Shown piece by piece: positions 1-11,238 of a stretch of 64,000 nucleotides of DNA (within the stretch, counting starts at the first letter, position 1; the number at the start of each line of letters is the position of its first letter). The stretch is taken from contig NC_071392.1 of NCBI RefSeq assembly GCF_022682495.2, positions 134,291,318-134,355,317 on the forward strand, written 5' to 3'. Made by a program: the position numbers and the translations under genes. The notes under the pieces were generated by a model. The model was given only the letters and a program-made list of their open reading frames with translations, was not told the DNA's origin and made no database searches. Source of the stretch: Desmodus rotundus (Eukaryota; Chordata; Mammalia; Chiroptera; Phyllostomidae).

Positions 1-515
1 CCCTAAGAATGAGCTGGAAAGTCAAGCCAAGTTTCCATCCATGGTAGAGGAGGCTTCCCCGCTACTGAATAAAGTTTTACAGAGCCAGTGGCCACAGACA
101 TAAATGTATTTTGATAACACTCTTCTCTCAACTTCTTTCTCTCTTTTAAAATTTCTCACATCATAAGCAGCAAGAAGAGACCAGGTGATACCTTTAACCT
201 TGTTGTTGTAAATCTCTTTAACTAGATAGCCAAATTCATCAGGTACATATTTTACTTTTTATGTAACTGTACATGACAATTTTTCTAAGCACTCTGCCAG
301 TACATAACAAGAATTCCCTTCCCCTAGTTTCCAGTAACAATCTCCTTATTTCCTTTGAGCCCCCCCTAGCATCATCCTCAAAGTTCAGATTTCTGCTAAC
401 CTGGTATGTTTTTCGCCTTTTCTACCATTTTGCTCAAAAGCCTTCTAGCTTCTACTCACTGCCTGGTTCCAAATCCACTACCAGATTTTAATTATTTGTT
501 ACAGCATTACCCCAT
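1..515. other. Non-coding sequence, no gene recognised
   Basis: I see no exon, RNA gene or clear repeat here. The longest open frame (273-491) is 72 codons, AT-rich and has no recognisable domain. It is treated as ordinary intergenic or intronic sequence. Confidence 0.6.
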
Positions 516-529
516 TTCCAGGTACCAAA

Positions 530-960
530 ATCTATGTTACATATCTATTGCCATGTAACAATTATCACAACCTTAGCAGCCTAAAATAATGCATTTTTTT
601 CCCTCACAGTTTCTGTGGGCCAGTAATTCAGGAATTCAGTTTCTGTGGGCCAGGATTGGCTTAGCTGGACTCTGCTTTAGGGTTTCTCACAAGACTGCAG
701 TCAAAGTGTGGCCAGTGCTGGGCTTGACTAGGACAGGGTCTGTTACTGAGCTCATGTACATGGTTGTTGGTAGGGGTCAGTTCCTTTTGTGTTGTTGGAC
801 TGAGGGCCTCAGTTCTTATCTGGCTATTGGCCAGAGCCCACCCTCCATTTTGTGACTTGTAGACCTCTCCAACATGGCAACTGGCTTGATCAAAACCAGC
901 AAGGATAGAGTCTGCTAGCAATCTTACATAATATGATCATAGAAGTAGTATCACATCACC
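530..960 (+). repeat. Ancient interspersed repeat, copy 1 (LTR-like family, name not assigned)
   Basis: The copy opens with 'ccatgtaacaattatcac' and 'agcctaaaataat', followed by 'cacagtttctgtgggcc' and a region about pulling back a flap-like GC-richer middle. The same order of motifs recurs at 1306-1890 and 4803-5270, which shows a dispersed family. The motif order resembles old mammalian LTR-type repeats, but I could not name the family with confidence. The copies are strongly diverged from each other, so the insertions are old. No coding capacity is visible. Confidence 0.5.
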
Positions 961-1305
961 ATTGCTGTATATTATGACTTTGTAGGATACATTTTTGTAA
1001 CTGACTTCTGATGAAGGTTTGAAAATTAATTTTGAAAATATAGATTCATTTGGGATAGAATTTAAAGGAGACATTATGAGTTTATTGAAATTGTTGAAAA
1101 AGATTTTCTTCCATTCCTGAAAAGTGTACCTTTGGGAACTGGTTTCTTTGCTATGAAAGTTATTAATGCCAAACTAGAAACACTTTAACTGTAAATAATG
1201 CCCAGGGAGTATAATTGTCAATCCAATCTGGGTCATATATGTTAACAACTAAGGAGAAATCTCATTGGTTATATTAAAAACTGGAAATAATTTGCTTTTT
1301 CTTAT
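961..1305. other. Non-coding gap
   Basis: AT-rich sequence between two copies of the same ancient repeat. I see nothing recognisable in it. Confidence 0.5.
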
Positions 1306-1890
1306 TTTGGTTATCTGTTTCATATAACAAACTGCTCCCAAAATATAGGGGTTTAAACTCAACAACCATTTTATTATATATCATGAATTTTTATGTTAAT
1401 AATTCAGGCATGGCTCAGCTAGGTAATTCTGTCTTGCCTGTCATTGACTGGGATCATAGGGTGCTATCCAGCTGGTGGGTGCTCTGGTCTGGAGGGTCTA
1501 AGGCATGCCCACTAACATGCCTGATGCCTTGGAGAGGATGGCTAGAACATTGGGCTGAGTCGAGTTCTCTCTTTGTCTCTGTGACAAAGTACCTGGAATT
1601 CCTGTGTGGTCATTTAGGGTTCCAAGACTGAGTGTTCTAAGACATAGAAAATAGGACTTTCTTGACTCTTGAGTTTCATGCCTAGTAACTGGTACAGTGT
1701 GACTTCCACCACTTTCTCGTGATTGCGGTCATGGAATCTGCTCAGAGTCAAGGGGAGGGGATAGTCCCAACTCCCAATGGGGGAGGTGTTAAAGAATGTT
1801 TGTTCCAGATTAATTGTCCCACAATTGCAACTGATGAACAGCAAAAACTGTGAGTGTAATTGAAATTTTGTATACAAGAGAGGTCAAAAG
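1306..1890 (+). repeat. Ancient interspersed repeat, copy 2
   Basis: It shares with the copies at 530-960 and 4803-5270 the opening 'ataacaaactgctcccaaa', a central 'ggcatggctcagctagg' and a terminal segment with 'caaggggaggggatag' followed by 'gggggaggtgttaaagaa'. This end is typical of a degraded solo LTR-like element, but the family name is not assigned. There are no coding features. Confidence 0.5.
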
Positions 1891-3090
1891 TAGATTAAAT
1901 TACCAGTCATCATTACCTAAAACATAAGTCATAAGTAACTGATATAAAACAAAATAATAATAATAAAAAGGAAAAGACAAATAATCAAATAAATAAATAG
2001 AAAAATAATAATTCAAGAATAAACTGTGTTGTGTACTCACAACTGTAAGCCTACTTTTGCCCACCCATGTCTCTGCCTCCCCCTTCAAAAGAATACGTCC
2101 AATTTTTATAATTCTTTCATTTTTCTTATTATATTTGTTTTTGTTGTATTGAAATGTAATTTTATGTCTGGTTAATATAAAAATTAAATTTTGGCTTTTA
2201 TTTTATGTAATTTTAATTTTTTGATGTTATTTTTATTGTATATTATAAAAGTATTGGTCTGAGGCTCATTGAAAAATTTTAAAAAATATTGGTATTTCCT
2301 TTCTGATAGTTTGATAAATGTTCTTATAGATGATTCAGTTGTCAGAGTAATGAGTGATAGCAGGTGAATTGGAGCAGCAGGTACTGGGTAGGGAGCTGGG
2401 ATCTGCTCCCAACAACAAGCTGAGTTTCTTGGAACCCAATGCCCAGTCAGTGTAGGGATAACGTTCTCTTCTCGAACACACATGGAATTAACTTGGTGAA
2501 CCAACAGGCAGCTTCCTCCCAGAGGGGTAGTTTTTCCAAGTCATCCTCCCAGAGGGACAACTGTCCCTTGCCAAGTCATCAGACTAGACAGAGGGAAAGC
2601 TATTTCCAACTGGCACAGAGGTCCCTACGTACTTTTGGTGGTGGTGTGAATCAGATCTTTATAATAAAAAGATCTTTATCATAAAAAAAGGTATTTAGAT
2701 TTAGATGTAAAGGCTTACTTTTGTATAGTCACAAACCAATAACACAAGTACAGAATGGGAAAAGAGCTTTTGTTGATACTAAGTAATAACTTAGAAAGAA
2801 GGTGTTTGTACATTTTATTTATGGAAATTCATATCTGGAATGAAGGAAGTGAAAAGTGAGAGTTCCCCTATATTCCATCCCATTGAGAAAATGTTTTCAT
2901 CTACTCATTAATTATTAATGGGCTATCTTCTGGGCTGGACATTAGGATACAAAAATAAATAAGATCCAGTTCCAGTCCCAGAGACGCAGCTATTTATTTC
3001 CCTATTACTCAGAATATGGTATTTATACTTGGGATAACTGCAGAGAGGTTCAGTTCTGATGCCATATGTTCACAGGGATGTGGAAAATTA
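1891..3090. other. AT-rich non-coding sequence
   Basis: Positions 1945-2035 are an A/T low-complexity tract (aataataataaaa, aaataaataaataga), and 2095-2300 is T/A-rich. The rest looks single-copy. No gene is supported; the open frames here (for example 2184-2504 on the minus strand) lack domains. Confidence 0.55.
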
Positions 3091-3091
3091 G

Positions 3092-3300
3092 AGTGAATTC
3101 TTTTTTTAAAAACTTTTTTATTGTTTAAGTATAGTTTTCTGCCTCCTCCCCACCCCCCAGCCCTCCCCACCTCCTTCCCCTGTTTCCATCCCCCTTGTTA
3201 TTGTCTATGTGTCCTTTATAATTGTTCCTGCAAACCCTTCACACTTTCCCCCTATAATCCCCTCCCCTCTCCCCTCTGGTCACTGTCAGCTTGTTTTCAA
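3092..3300 (-). mobile_element. L1 3' end, 5'-truncated
   Basis: The plus strand begins with the complement of an A-rich tail ('aacttttttattg') and continues with a C-rich tract of 'cccctcccc' type. This is the complement of the G-rich L1 3'UTR seen throughout the window (compare 11245-11450). Only the last ~200 bp of an L1 are present, so nothing is coded. Confidence 0.8.
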
Positions 3301-3597
3301 AGACAGAACTGGAAGGCGAAAGACTCAAATGATCGCATATGGATAATGTTTAAAAGAACTAAAAACATTTGATCTGATGAAGAAAAGAGAGGGAGCACTT
3401 GCTGCCATTTTTTAATACCCAAAATTGTGCTGACCAACCCAAACGCCATTAACCACATGGGGTTATTTAAATTAAAACTAACTAAAATTAAAAATTCTGT
3501 TCTTTAGATGCAGTAGTCACTTTCCAAAGTCAATGGCCATGAGTGCCTAGAGACTGCCATATTGAACAGAACAGCTGTGGAATGTTTCCATCATCAC
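3301..3597. other. Non-coding gap
   Basis: Sequence between two L1 3'-end insertions. No gene or repeat was recognised. Confidence 0.5.
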
Positions 3598-4174
3598 AAG
3601 AAGTTCTATGCAACAGCATGAAGAGCATTATGCTAAATGAAATAAGCCAGACGGTGAGGGACAAATACCATATGATCTTACCTTTAACTGGAACATAATC
3701 AACAAAAGAAAAAAGCAAACAAAATATAACCAGAGACATTGAAATTAAGAAAATTGTAACAATAGCCAGAGGGGAGTAGGGAGGGGATAGTGGGGAGAGG
3801 GGTCTATAGGAGCTACTATAAAGGACACAAGGACAAAATCAGGGCGAGGGTAGAGGTGGAGGAGGGAGGTGGGACTGGCTGGGGTGGGGTGGAGGGAAGG
3901 GGAGAAAATGCAGACAATTGTAACTGAATAAAAATAAATAAATAAATTTAAAAAAAAGAACAATCTAACAATAGCCATGGGGGAGTGGGGAGGGGACAGT
4001 GAGGAGAGGGGATTACAGGAACTACTATAAAGGTCACATTGACAAAATCAAGGGGGAGGGTTGGGGTGGGGGAGGGAGGTGGGTTCAGCTGGGGTGGGGT
4101 GGAGGCATGGGGAGAAAAGGCGTACAACTGTAATTGAGTAACAGTAAAAATTAAAAAAAAAAAGAAGTTCTATG
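3598..4174 (+). mobile_element. Two tandem L1 3' ends inside one target-site duplication
   Basis: Direct repeats 'aagaagttctatg' at 3598-3610 and 4162-4174 (13/13 match) flank the insertion. Unit 1 (3611-3957) holds the last codons of ORF2 ('aaataagccagacggtgagg'), the 3'UTR and an A-rich tail. Unit 2 (3958-4161) starts at 'aacaatctaacaatagcc' and is a second, slightly different G-rich 3'UTR with its own A tail. A single TSD around two 3' ends fits either insertion of a second L1 into the first one's A tail or template switching during reverse transcription. Confidence 0.85.
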
Positions 4175-4802
4175 GGCAGTGTTGGAAGGGCTTTGAAATG
4201 GAAGAGGATTCCTCACATCCTTCCTTTGTCTAAAGTTGAGGTTAAAATAATGATGATAAATTGGTACAAATTCAATGATAAAAAGTACAGCTTCATGCTT
4301 TCCCTACCTAATGACATTTATCATTTCAACAATTCTGCAAGTCAGGTAACATTATCCCCTTTTTACAGATGAGAAAACAGACTAAGCAAGGTAAGTTGCC
4401 TGAGTTCTGGGAAGCACAATGGATTAATGGATTTTTTGGCCTGATCTCAAAGCTCTTAACTGGTATACTTTTCTCCTGAAACTAGCAGATGCTCAATAAA
4501 TATTGGTTGATTGAACAAAGTGCACCAAGTAAATACATTAATTTCTGAAAAATGAACAAACAACAAAACAAACTTCTCTTGTATGGCTTATATAGTATGG
4601 TCTCAACATATTAGAAATACATTATCTCAAAAAGAAAGAATATTATTGACAAAATATTAACATTAGTTCTTGGAAGGATTAGATTTTATTTTCCATTTTA
4701 AAAGAACAACATATATTGTCATTTATTCAAAAAACAAGTTTTACTTAAAAGTGTAATATATGCACTGAGAGAACTTATTGCCTACATAGAGCATCAATTA
4801 AC
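4175..4802. other. Non-coding sequence with a MIR-like fragment
   Basis: Positions 4330-4400 resemble the complement of a MIR core ('tacagatgagaaaacag', then 'gtaagttgcctgag'). The rest is AT-rich and unremarkable. No gene is supported. Confidence 0.45.
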
Positions 4803-5270
4803 TGTGCAATTACAGTGCACTATAAACCACCCCACAACATAGTGGCTTAAAACAATTATTTATTATTTTTCATGATTATGTGGGGTGGCTGGGTGGTTTG
4901 CTGGCTAGTCCCCTGGACTCCCCACGCAGTACCATTCAGCTGGAGGTTGGCTGGGCTGGAAGATCCCCGGTACCCTCACGTACATAGCTGGCAGTTGGTG
5001 CTGACTCCTCCACATGTCTATCACCCTGCAAGAGGTTTCACCTGCTTCTTACCTTAGTGGTTTCTAGGCCGCATTCCAAGAGGACATCAGTGGAAGGCAA
5101 TATTCTCTTGAGGCTTAAGGTCTGGAACATGTTACTGCACTATTTCTGCCACATTCTGTGGCAAAAAGCCATCGTAGATTCAAGGGATAGGGAAATAGAC
5201 TTCATGTCTTGATGGGGTGAGCTGAAAAATATTACAGCCATGTTTTAACATCATCTATAGCAAAGCAGGC
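4803..5270 (+). repeat. Ancient interspersed repeat, copy 3
   Basis: It opens 'aaaccaccccacaacatag' and 'tggcttaaaacaattattta', and ends 'attcaagggatagggaaat'. This is the same motif order as at 530-960 and 1306-1890. It is the best preserved of the three starts. The family is unnamed here and no coding sequence is seen. Confidence 0.5.
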
Positions 5271-5599
5271 ATTTAACCTCATGTAATGGGGCAGAGAATA
5301 GTCTATGAATTGTCTCAAATATCATTTCTATATGTTGGATTAATTTCCTTGTGGTCTGTGGATGATTTATTTAACATTATCACTCACAGCTGCCATTCAT
5401 GATGTTCTTACCTCTGTATACATCTTACTTTTGGCCTGTGATGACTAAAATACAATTCACTTTGTATTTTAATGTCTTTGTATTTAAAATGTCTGAACAC
5501 TTTCAAATGTCCAGACATTTTACTTTTAAATGATTATGTTCAACTGGAAATAGTAGGTTTTTATCCAAGTAAAGGATCTCTGAATGATATTTTCAGAAG
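5271..5599. other. Non-coding gap
   Basis: AT-rich sequence with no recognised gene or repeat. Confidence 0.5.
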
Positions 5600-6072
5600 G
5601 GATTGATGGTTTGAAAGATAAAAGAAAGAAAAACTTGATCCAGCAAGCAATCTATATGTCCACCGAAAGACGAATGGATAAAGGATATGTGGTATATACA
5701 CACAATGGAATATTATTCAGCCTTAGAAAAGAAGGAAAGTGTGCCACAAGCTACAGCATGTATGAAACTTGAGGACATTATGCTAAATGAAATAAGGCAG
5801 TCACAAAAAGACAAATACTGCACTATTCCACTTACATGAGACATCTAAAGTACTCAAATTCATAGAAACAAAAGTAGAATGATGGTTGCCAGGGGCTGGG
5901 GGAGGGGAAAATGGGGAGATGTTCAGTGGGTACAGAATTTTAGTTTTGAGAGATAAAAGCTTTGAAAATCCATGACACAATATGAATATACATAACAGAA
6001 CTGAACTGTACACTTAGAATTAGTTAATGTGGTAAATTTTATGTGTGATTTCTAAAAATAAAAATTAAAAAA
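5600..6072 (+). mobile_element. Ancient L1 (L1M-type) 3' end
   Basis: It contains the degraded ORF2 C-terminal signature ('cacaatggaatattattc', 'gacattatgctaaatgaa') followed by 'tggttgccaggggctggggg', which is characteristic of old mammalian L1 3'UTRs, and an A-rich tail near 6055-6072. It differs clearly from the young G-rich L1 3' ends elsewhere. The short open frame at 5584-5772 is a remnant of ORF2. Confidence 0.75.
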
Positions 6073-6074
6073 TG

Positions 6075-6312
6075 ATTTGACCAAGTTTTTTAAAAAATTG
6101 TTTTTAGTTTTTAGTTTTAGATAAAGGGGAAGGGAGGAAGAATGGGAGGAAAACATCAGTGTGTGGTTGCCTCTAATACGCCCCCCACTGGGGAACTGGC
6201 CTGCAACCCAGGTATGTGCTCTGACTGGATATCAAACCAGCAACCATTTGGGTTCATGGCTGGTGACCAATCCACTGAACCACAACAGCCAGGGCAATTT
6301 GATCAAGTTTTT
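6075..6312 (-). mobile_element. Ves SINE (tRNA-derived) with TSD
   Basis: The SINE body is 6091-6296. Read on the minus strand it starts 'gccctggctgttgtgg', has a tRNA-like A box near the head and a degraded B box, and ends in a purine-rich, then A-rich tail. The TSDs are 'atttgaccaagttttt' (6075-6090) and 'atttgatcaagttttt' (6297-6312), with one mismatch. Ves SINEs are transcribed by RNA polymerase III and depend on L1 proteins for movement. The L1 TSD at 6313 begins directly after this SINE's TSD. Confidence 0.85.
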
Positions 6313-6331
6313 AAGAATACAGTGTTCATGA

Positions 6332-8339
6332 TAAGGTACAGCACCCATTTATGATAAAAACACTAAGCAAAGTGGGAATAGAGGGAGCATTCCTCAACAT
6401 AATAAAGGCCATATATGAGAGACCTACAGCCAACATCATACTCAATGGACAAAAACTTAGAGCTTTCCCACTAAGATCAGGAACTAGACAAGGATACCCT
6501 CTCTCACCACTTCTATTCAACATAGTATTGGAAGTCCTAGCCACAGCAATCAGACAAGAAAAGGAAATAAAAGGCATCCAAATTTGAAAGGAGGAAACAA
6601 AATTGTCATTGTTTGCAGATGACATGATAGTGTATATGGAAAATCCTATAGATGCCACCAAAAAACTACTCGACCTAATAAATGAATTTGGCAAAACAGC
6701 CAGATACAAATTCAATACTCAGAAATCAAAGGCATTCTTGTATACCAACAATGAAACTGCAGAAACAGAAATCAGGAAAAAAAATCCCATTTGATATAGC
6801 AACAAGAAAAATAAAATACCTAGGAATAAACCTAACCAAGGAGGTAAAAGACCTGTACTCAGAAAACTATACAACATGGAAGAAACAAATTAAGGAAGAC
6901 ACCAACAAATGGAAGCATGTGCCATGTCCATGGATTGGAAGAATTAACATCATCAAAATGGCCATACTACCCAAAGTAATTTATAGATTCAGTGCAATCC
7001 CTATTAAAATACCCATAACATATTTCACAAATATAGAACAAACATTTCAGAAATTTATGTGGAACCATAAATGACCCCAAATAGTTGCAGCAATTTTGAG
7101 AAAGAAGAACAAAGCAGGAGGGATCACAATACCTGATATCAAACTGTATTACATGGCCACTGTAATCAAAACAGCCTGGTACTGGCATAAAAACAGGCGC
7201 ATATACCAATGGAACAGAACAGAAAGCCCAGAAATAAATCCAAGTCTCTATGGTCAATTAATATTTGACAAGGGAGGAAGGAGCATAAAATGGAGCAAAA
7301 ATAGCCTCTTCAACAAATGGTGTTGGGACAGCTGATCAGCTACATGTAAAAAAAAATAAAACTCAATCACCAACTTCCACTATACACAAAAATAAATTCA
7401 AGGTGGATAAAAGACTTAAATATAAGTTGTAACACCATAAAAGTCCTAGAGGAAAACATTGGCAGGAAAATCTCAGACATTCCACGCAGCAACATCCTCA
7501 CAGACATGTCCCCTAAAGCAAGGGACATAAAGGAAAGAATAAACAAATGGGACCTCATCAAAATAAAAAGCTTCTGCATGGCTAAAGAAAACAGCACCAA
7601 ATTACAAAGAGAACCAACAGTATGGGAAAACATATTTGCTAATGATACCTCAGACAAAGGTCTGATCTCCAAAATATATAAAGAACTCACAGGACTCCAC
7701 TCCAGGAAGACAAACAACCCAATTAAAAAATGGGCAAAGGACTTGAACACACACTTCTCCAAGGAAGACATACAGAGGGCCCAGAGACATATGAAAAGAT
7801 GCTCAGCATCACTAGCCATCAGAGAGATGCAGATTAAAACCAGAATGAGGTACCATCTCACACCAGTCAGAGTGGCCAACATAAACAAATCCACAAACAA
7901 ATGTTGGAGAGGATGCAGAGAAACGGGAACCCTAGTGCACTGTTGGTGGAAATGCAGACTGGTGAGGTCATTGTGGAAAACAGTATGGAATTTCCTCAGA
8001 AAACTAAAAATGGAACTGCCCTTTGACCCAGCAATTCTGCTGCTGGGATTATACCCTAAAAACCTTGAAACACCAATCCAAAAGAACCTGTGCACCCCAA
8101 TGTTCATAGGAGCACAATTTACAATAGCCAAGTACTGGAAGCAACCTAAGTGCCCATCAGGAAACGAGTGGATCCAAAAACTATGGTATATTTACACAAT
8201 GGAATTCTATGCAGCAGAGAGAAAGGAGCTTATACCCTTTGCAACAGCATGGATGGAACTGGAGAGCATTATGCTAAATGAAATAGGCCAGGAGGTGAGG
8301 GACAAATACCATATGATCTCACCTTTAACTGGAACATAA
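6332..8339 (+). pseudogene. L1 ORF2 remnant (reverse transcriptase to C-terminus)
   Basis: ORF2p is the L1 endonuclease/reverse transcriptase; only the part from the RT fingers to the C-terminus is present. The frame starts '[13 protein letters not shown]', and the catalytic motif FADD is intact at about 6612-6623. The cysteine-rich C-terminal region follows within 7506-8339 (277 codons), which ends at the natural stop. Damage: an in-frame TGA at 6585-6587; a +1 shift in an A8 run (6777-6784), where the copy near 13070 has A7; a TGA at 7072-7074; a stop at about 7333-7335; and a return frameshift before 7506. The endonuclease domain is missing through 5' truncation. It cannot encode a working protein. 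Confidence 0.9.
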
Positions 8340-8601
8340 TAAATAGAAAAAAAAAGGAAACAAAATATAACCAGAGACATTGAAGTTAAGAACAATCTAA
8401 CAATGGACAGGAGGGGAGTGGGGAGAGGACAGTGAAGAGAGGGGATTACAGGAACTACTATAAAGGACACATGGACAAAATCAAGAGGGAGTTTGGAGGT
8501 GGGGGAGGGAGGGGTTTTGGCTGGGGTGGGGTGGAGGGATGGGGAGAAAAGGCACACAACTGTAACTGAATAGCAATAAAAAATTAAAATTAAAAAAAAA
8601 C

Positions 8602-9024
8602 CTATGGTACATTTACACAGTGGAATTCTATGCAGCAGAGAGAAAGAAGGAGTTTATACCCTTTGTGACAGCATGGGTGGAACTGGAGAGCATTATGCTA
8701 AATGAAATAGGCCAGGAGGTGAGGGACAAATACCATATGATCTCACCTTTAACTGGAACATAATAAATAGAAAAAAAAAGGAAACAAAATATAACCAGAG
8801 ACATTGAAGTTAAGAACAATCTAACAATGGACAGGAGGGGAGTGGGGAGAGGACAGTGAAGAGAGGGGATTACAGGAACTACTATAAAGGACACATGGAC
8901 AAAATCAAGAGGGAGTTTGGAGGTGGGGGAGGGAGGGGTTTTGGCTGGGGTGGGGTGGAGGGATGGGGAGAAAAGGCACACAACTGTAACTGAATAGCAA
9001 TAAAAAATTAAAATTAAAAAAAAA
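8602..9024 (+). repeat. Second tandem copy of the L1 3' end (hybrid)
   Basis: Unit of about 424 bp. Its first part matches the third unit ('acatttacacagtggaattc', 'ctttgtgacagcatgggtgg'). Its 3'UTR from the 'taataaatag' motif onward appears identical to the first unit at 8338-8600. This mosaic is what unequal crossing-over between units 1 and 3 would leave. Confidence 0.8.
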
Positions 9025-9025
9025 C

Positions 9026-9439
9026 CTATGGTACATTTACACAGTGGAATTCTATGCAGCAGAGAGAAAGAAGGAGTTTATACCCTTTGTGACAGCATGG
9101 GTGGAACTGGAGAGCATTATGCTAAATGAAATAGGCCAGGAGGTGAGGGACAAATACCATATGATCTTACCTTTAACTGGAGTATAATCAACAAAAGAAA
9201 AAAGCAAACAAAGTATAACCAGAGACATTGAAATTAAGAACAATCTAACAATAGCCAGAGGGGAGAGGGGGAGGGACCATGGGGAGAAGGGTTTTCAGGA
9301 ACTACTATAAAGGACACATGGACAAAACCAAGGGGGAGGGTGGATTCAGGGGAGGGAGGTGGGTTTGGCTGGGGGTGGTCAGAGGGGTGGGGAGAAAGTC
9401 GGTCAACTGTAATTGAACAACAATAAAATAATTAAAATA
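9026..9439 (+). repeat. Third tandem copy of the L1 3' end
   Basis: It starts like unit 2, but its 3'UTR belongs to a different L1 variant ('gtataatcaacaaaagaaaa', 'caatagccagaggggag'), similar to unit 1 of the 3598-4174 insertion. It ends in the A-rich tail directly before the right TSD at 9440. Confidence 0.8.
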
Positions 9440-9456
9440 AAGAATGCAGTGTTCAT

Positions 9457-11011
9457 ATTCAGAGCTCTGATCACTACAGTCCAGTTCACACCATGTCCCT
9501 TCTGTGCCTTTAGCTTAGGAAGCTCTGCTTTTCAGTGAGAATGGAATCAGGAGACCCCTTGAAGGATGAAAACAGTAATCTGGAGATGACAGGGTTCCCA
9601 AATTAGGAAAGTCCAAATACATTCTCCATAGTTTGGTTGGAGCGGTTGAGTTGTAAGCCACTCCACGTTTATCAGAGTACTTTCTCTGTACCATTTGTTG
9701 GAACCATATTACAGTATGGATGTCAATGGAACTCAGTGCCTTAAATGCTACATGTAGTGATAAAATTAAAATCTTATGATTGTGAAACATTTAGTCAGTT
9801 TTTGCCCTGAGCGTTTGCAAATGCTCTTCATTTGGCCCAAAGTTTCTGTGCTGAAGAGAAGGGTAATTTTCTTATTGAAATCACCTCCAGATTAACTAAG
9901 AATCAAAGTTTCTGTCTATGGGTTTCTCCCTTCTTCTACATTGATTGGTTACACAGTTGTGTTGGTATCTTTCAGAAATGAATTCTGCTGCAAGTTACAG
10001 AACACCTGACTGCTGGGCCAGATACGAATAGGGCTTTTTCCCTAAGTAACAAGAAGCCTTGAGTAGGTAGTCGAGGTTGGTCAAGACCTCTTCTATGTTT
10101 CAATTCCTTTTGTTTATGAACTAAAGTGTGGCTACTCCCATTTTTCAGGCCTCATGTTTGCTTTCCAGGCAGGGAGAAAGGGGTACTAATTAAAGGACAA
10201 AGACAGATACTGGATGTCTGTGTATTCATCAGGAAGGCAAAACTTTTCTGGAAGCCCCAACTTGTAGACATCTGGCCAAAAGCAGAACCTTGTCATATGA
10301 TCACCATTAGCTGCAAAGTCATGGGAGAACAGGGCATTTAGAATGGACGGGGTTACAGTTAGTAAATCTACTGCAATCAGCCACCTTCTTAAAGTGGTGC
10401 AAATCCATATAATGTTCACTGTCTGCATAGCACTGCCTTCCAGAATATCGCAAGCTGGAAACTGAGATCCACCCTGATGGCAGGGAAAGTTTGCAGATTC
10501 CTCTCTGAGCTGCCAGCCCATGTCTACCAGTCACTTTCCAGTTCTTACTCCCAACAGTTCCCTATGTAAGAATATATCTCTTAAAGACAGACAGATTTTG
10601 CATATCTCTGTATACCCTGAGGCATAGCCTGGCATTGCATTTCGTTTGTGCTAAATATATTCATAAATTTGATTTTTTTGGAATAATTGGATCTCTTTCT
10701 TATCTGAAGATAATTCTAGACTATTTTAGGGCTCGTCATTGAGAATGGAAAATGGAAGAGCTTCTGTTAGAACATAACATTTGAATTTTCTTCATTATGG
10801 CAGAGTGACATCCCTTGACGTAAGCTCCTCCTTATGGCCCAGTGCTTTATTTTCATGGTTTATCCTTCACCCTCCATCTCTTACTGGGTCTCTGTCAGCA
10901 GGTGTTTTCAGATATACTCAGTAGCTGAGTTGGTGATACAGTGAAGTAAAAAATACACACCCTCTAATTTCCACCTGATGAAAATCACAGGGTTGTTTAA
11001 ACAGGGCTTTT
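9457..11011. other. Single-copy-like non-coding sequence
   Basis: No repeat family or gene was recognised in about 1.55 kb. Open frames such as 10186-10521 (-) and 9515-9790 (-) have no recognisable domain, codon bias or splice context, so I do not call them genes. Confidence 0.5.
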
Positions 11012-11222
11012 GAAAACAAGAGACTTTATTTATATTTAGAGAGAGGGGAAGGAAGGGAGAGACACATTGATGTCCCAGGGAAACAGCAATTAGTTGTCTC
11101 TCCCACACCCTGAAGCAGAGACCTGGCCCACAACCCAGGCTTTTACCATAACTGGGAATCAAACCAGCAAACTTATACTTTGCAGTATGATGCCAATCCC
11201 AATGAGCCACACCAGTCAGGGC
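11012..11222 (-). mobile_element. Ves SINE
   Basis: Read on the minus strand it begins 'gccctgactggtgtggctca', with the tRNA-like A box. The B-box region 'ggtttgattcccagttatgg' follows, then a purine-rich tail with 'aaatataaataaagtctc'. The head lies directly against the TSD of the L1 complex that starts at 11223. No clean TSD of its own was identified. Confidence 0.8.
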
Positions 11223-11238
11223 AATAGTAGGCGCTTTT

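Larger units (their letters stand above)
6313..9456 (+). mobile_element. 5'-truncated L1 with triplicated 3' end, TSD-flanked
   Basis: TSDs 'aagaatacagtgttcat' (6313-6329) and 'aagaatgcagtgttcat' (9440-9456), 16/17 identical, bracket the element. It starts inside the reverse-transcriptase region of ORF2 and runs to the 3'UTR at 8340-8600. The terminal ~420 bp (end of ORF2, 3'UTR, A tail) then appears twice more, at 8602-9024 and 9026-9439. The left TSD follows TTTT, matching the L1 endonuclease preference TTTT/AA. The element is dead. Confidence 0.9.

Noticed and set aside
7367..8131. 254-codon open frame on the minus strand
   Set aside because: It is exactly antisense to L1 ORF2. The same antisense frame recurs, by homology, at 42568-43272, where the L1 lies on the other strand. 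It reflects ORF2 codon use, not a gene.
8602..9439. CRISPR-like or satellite array
   Set aside because: The repeats are L1 3' ends with A tails inside a TSD, not an array with unique spacers.
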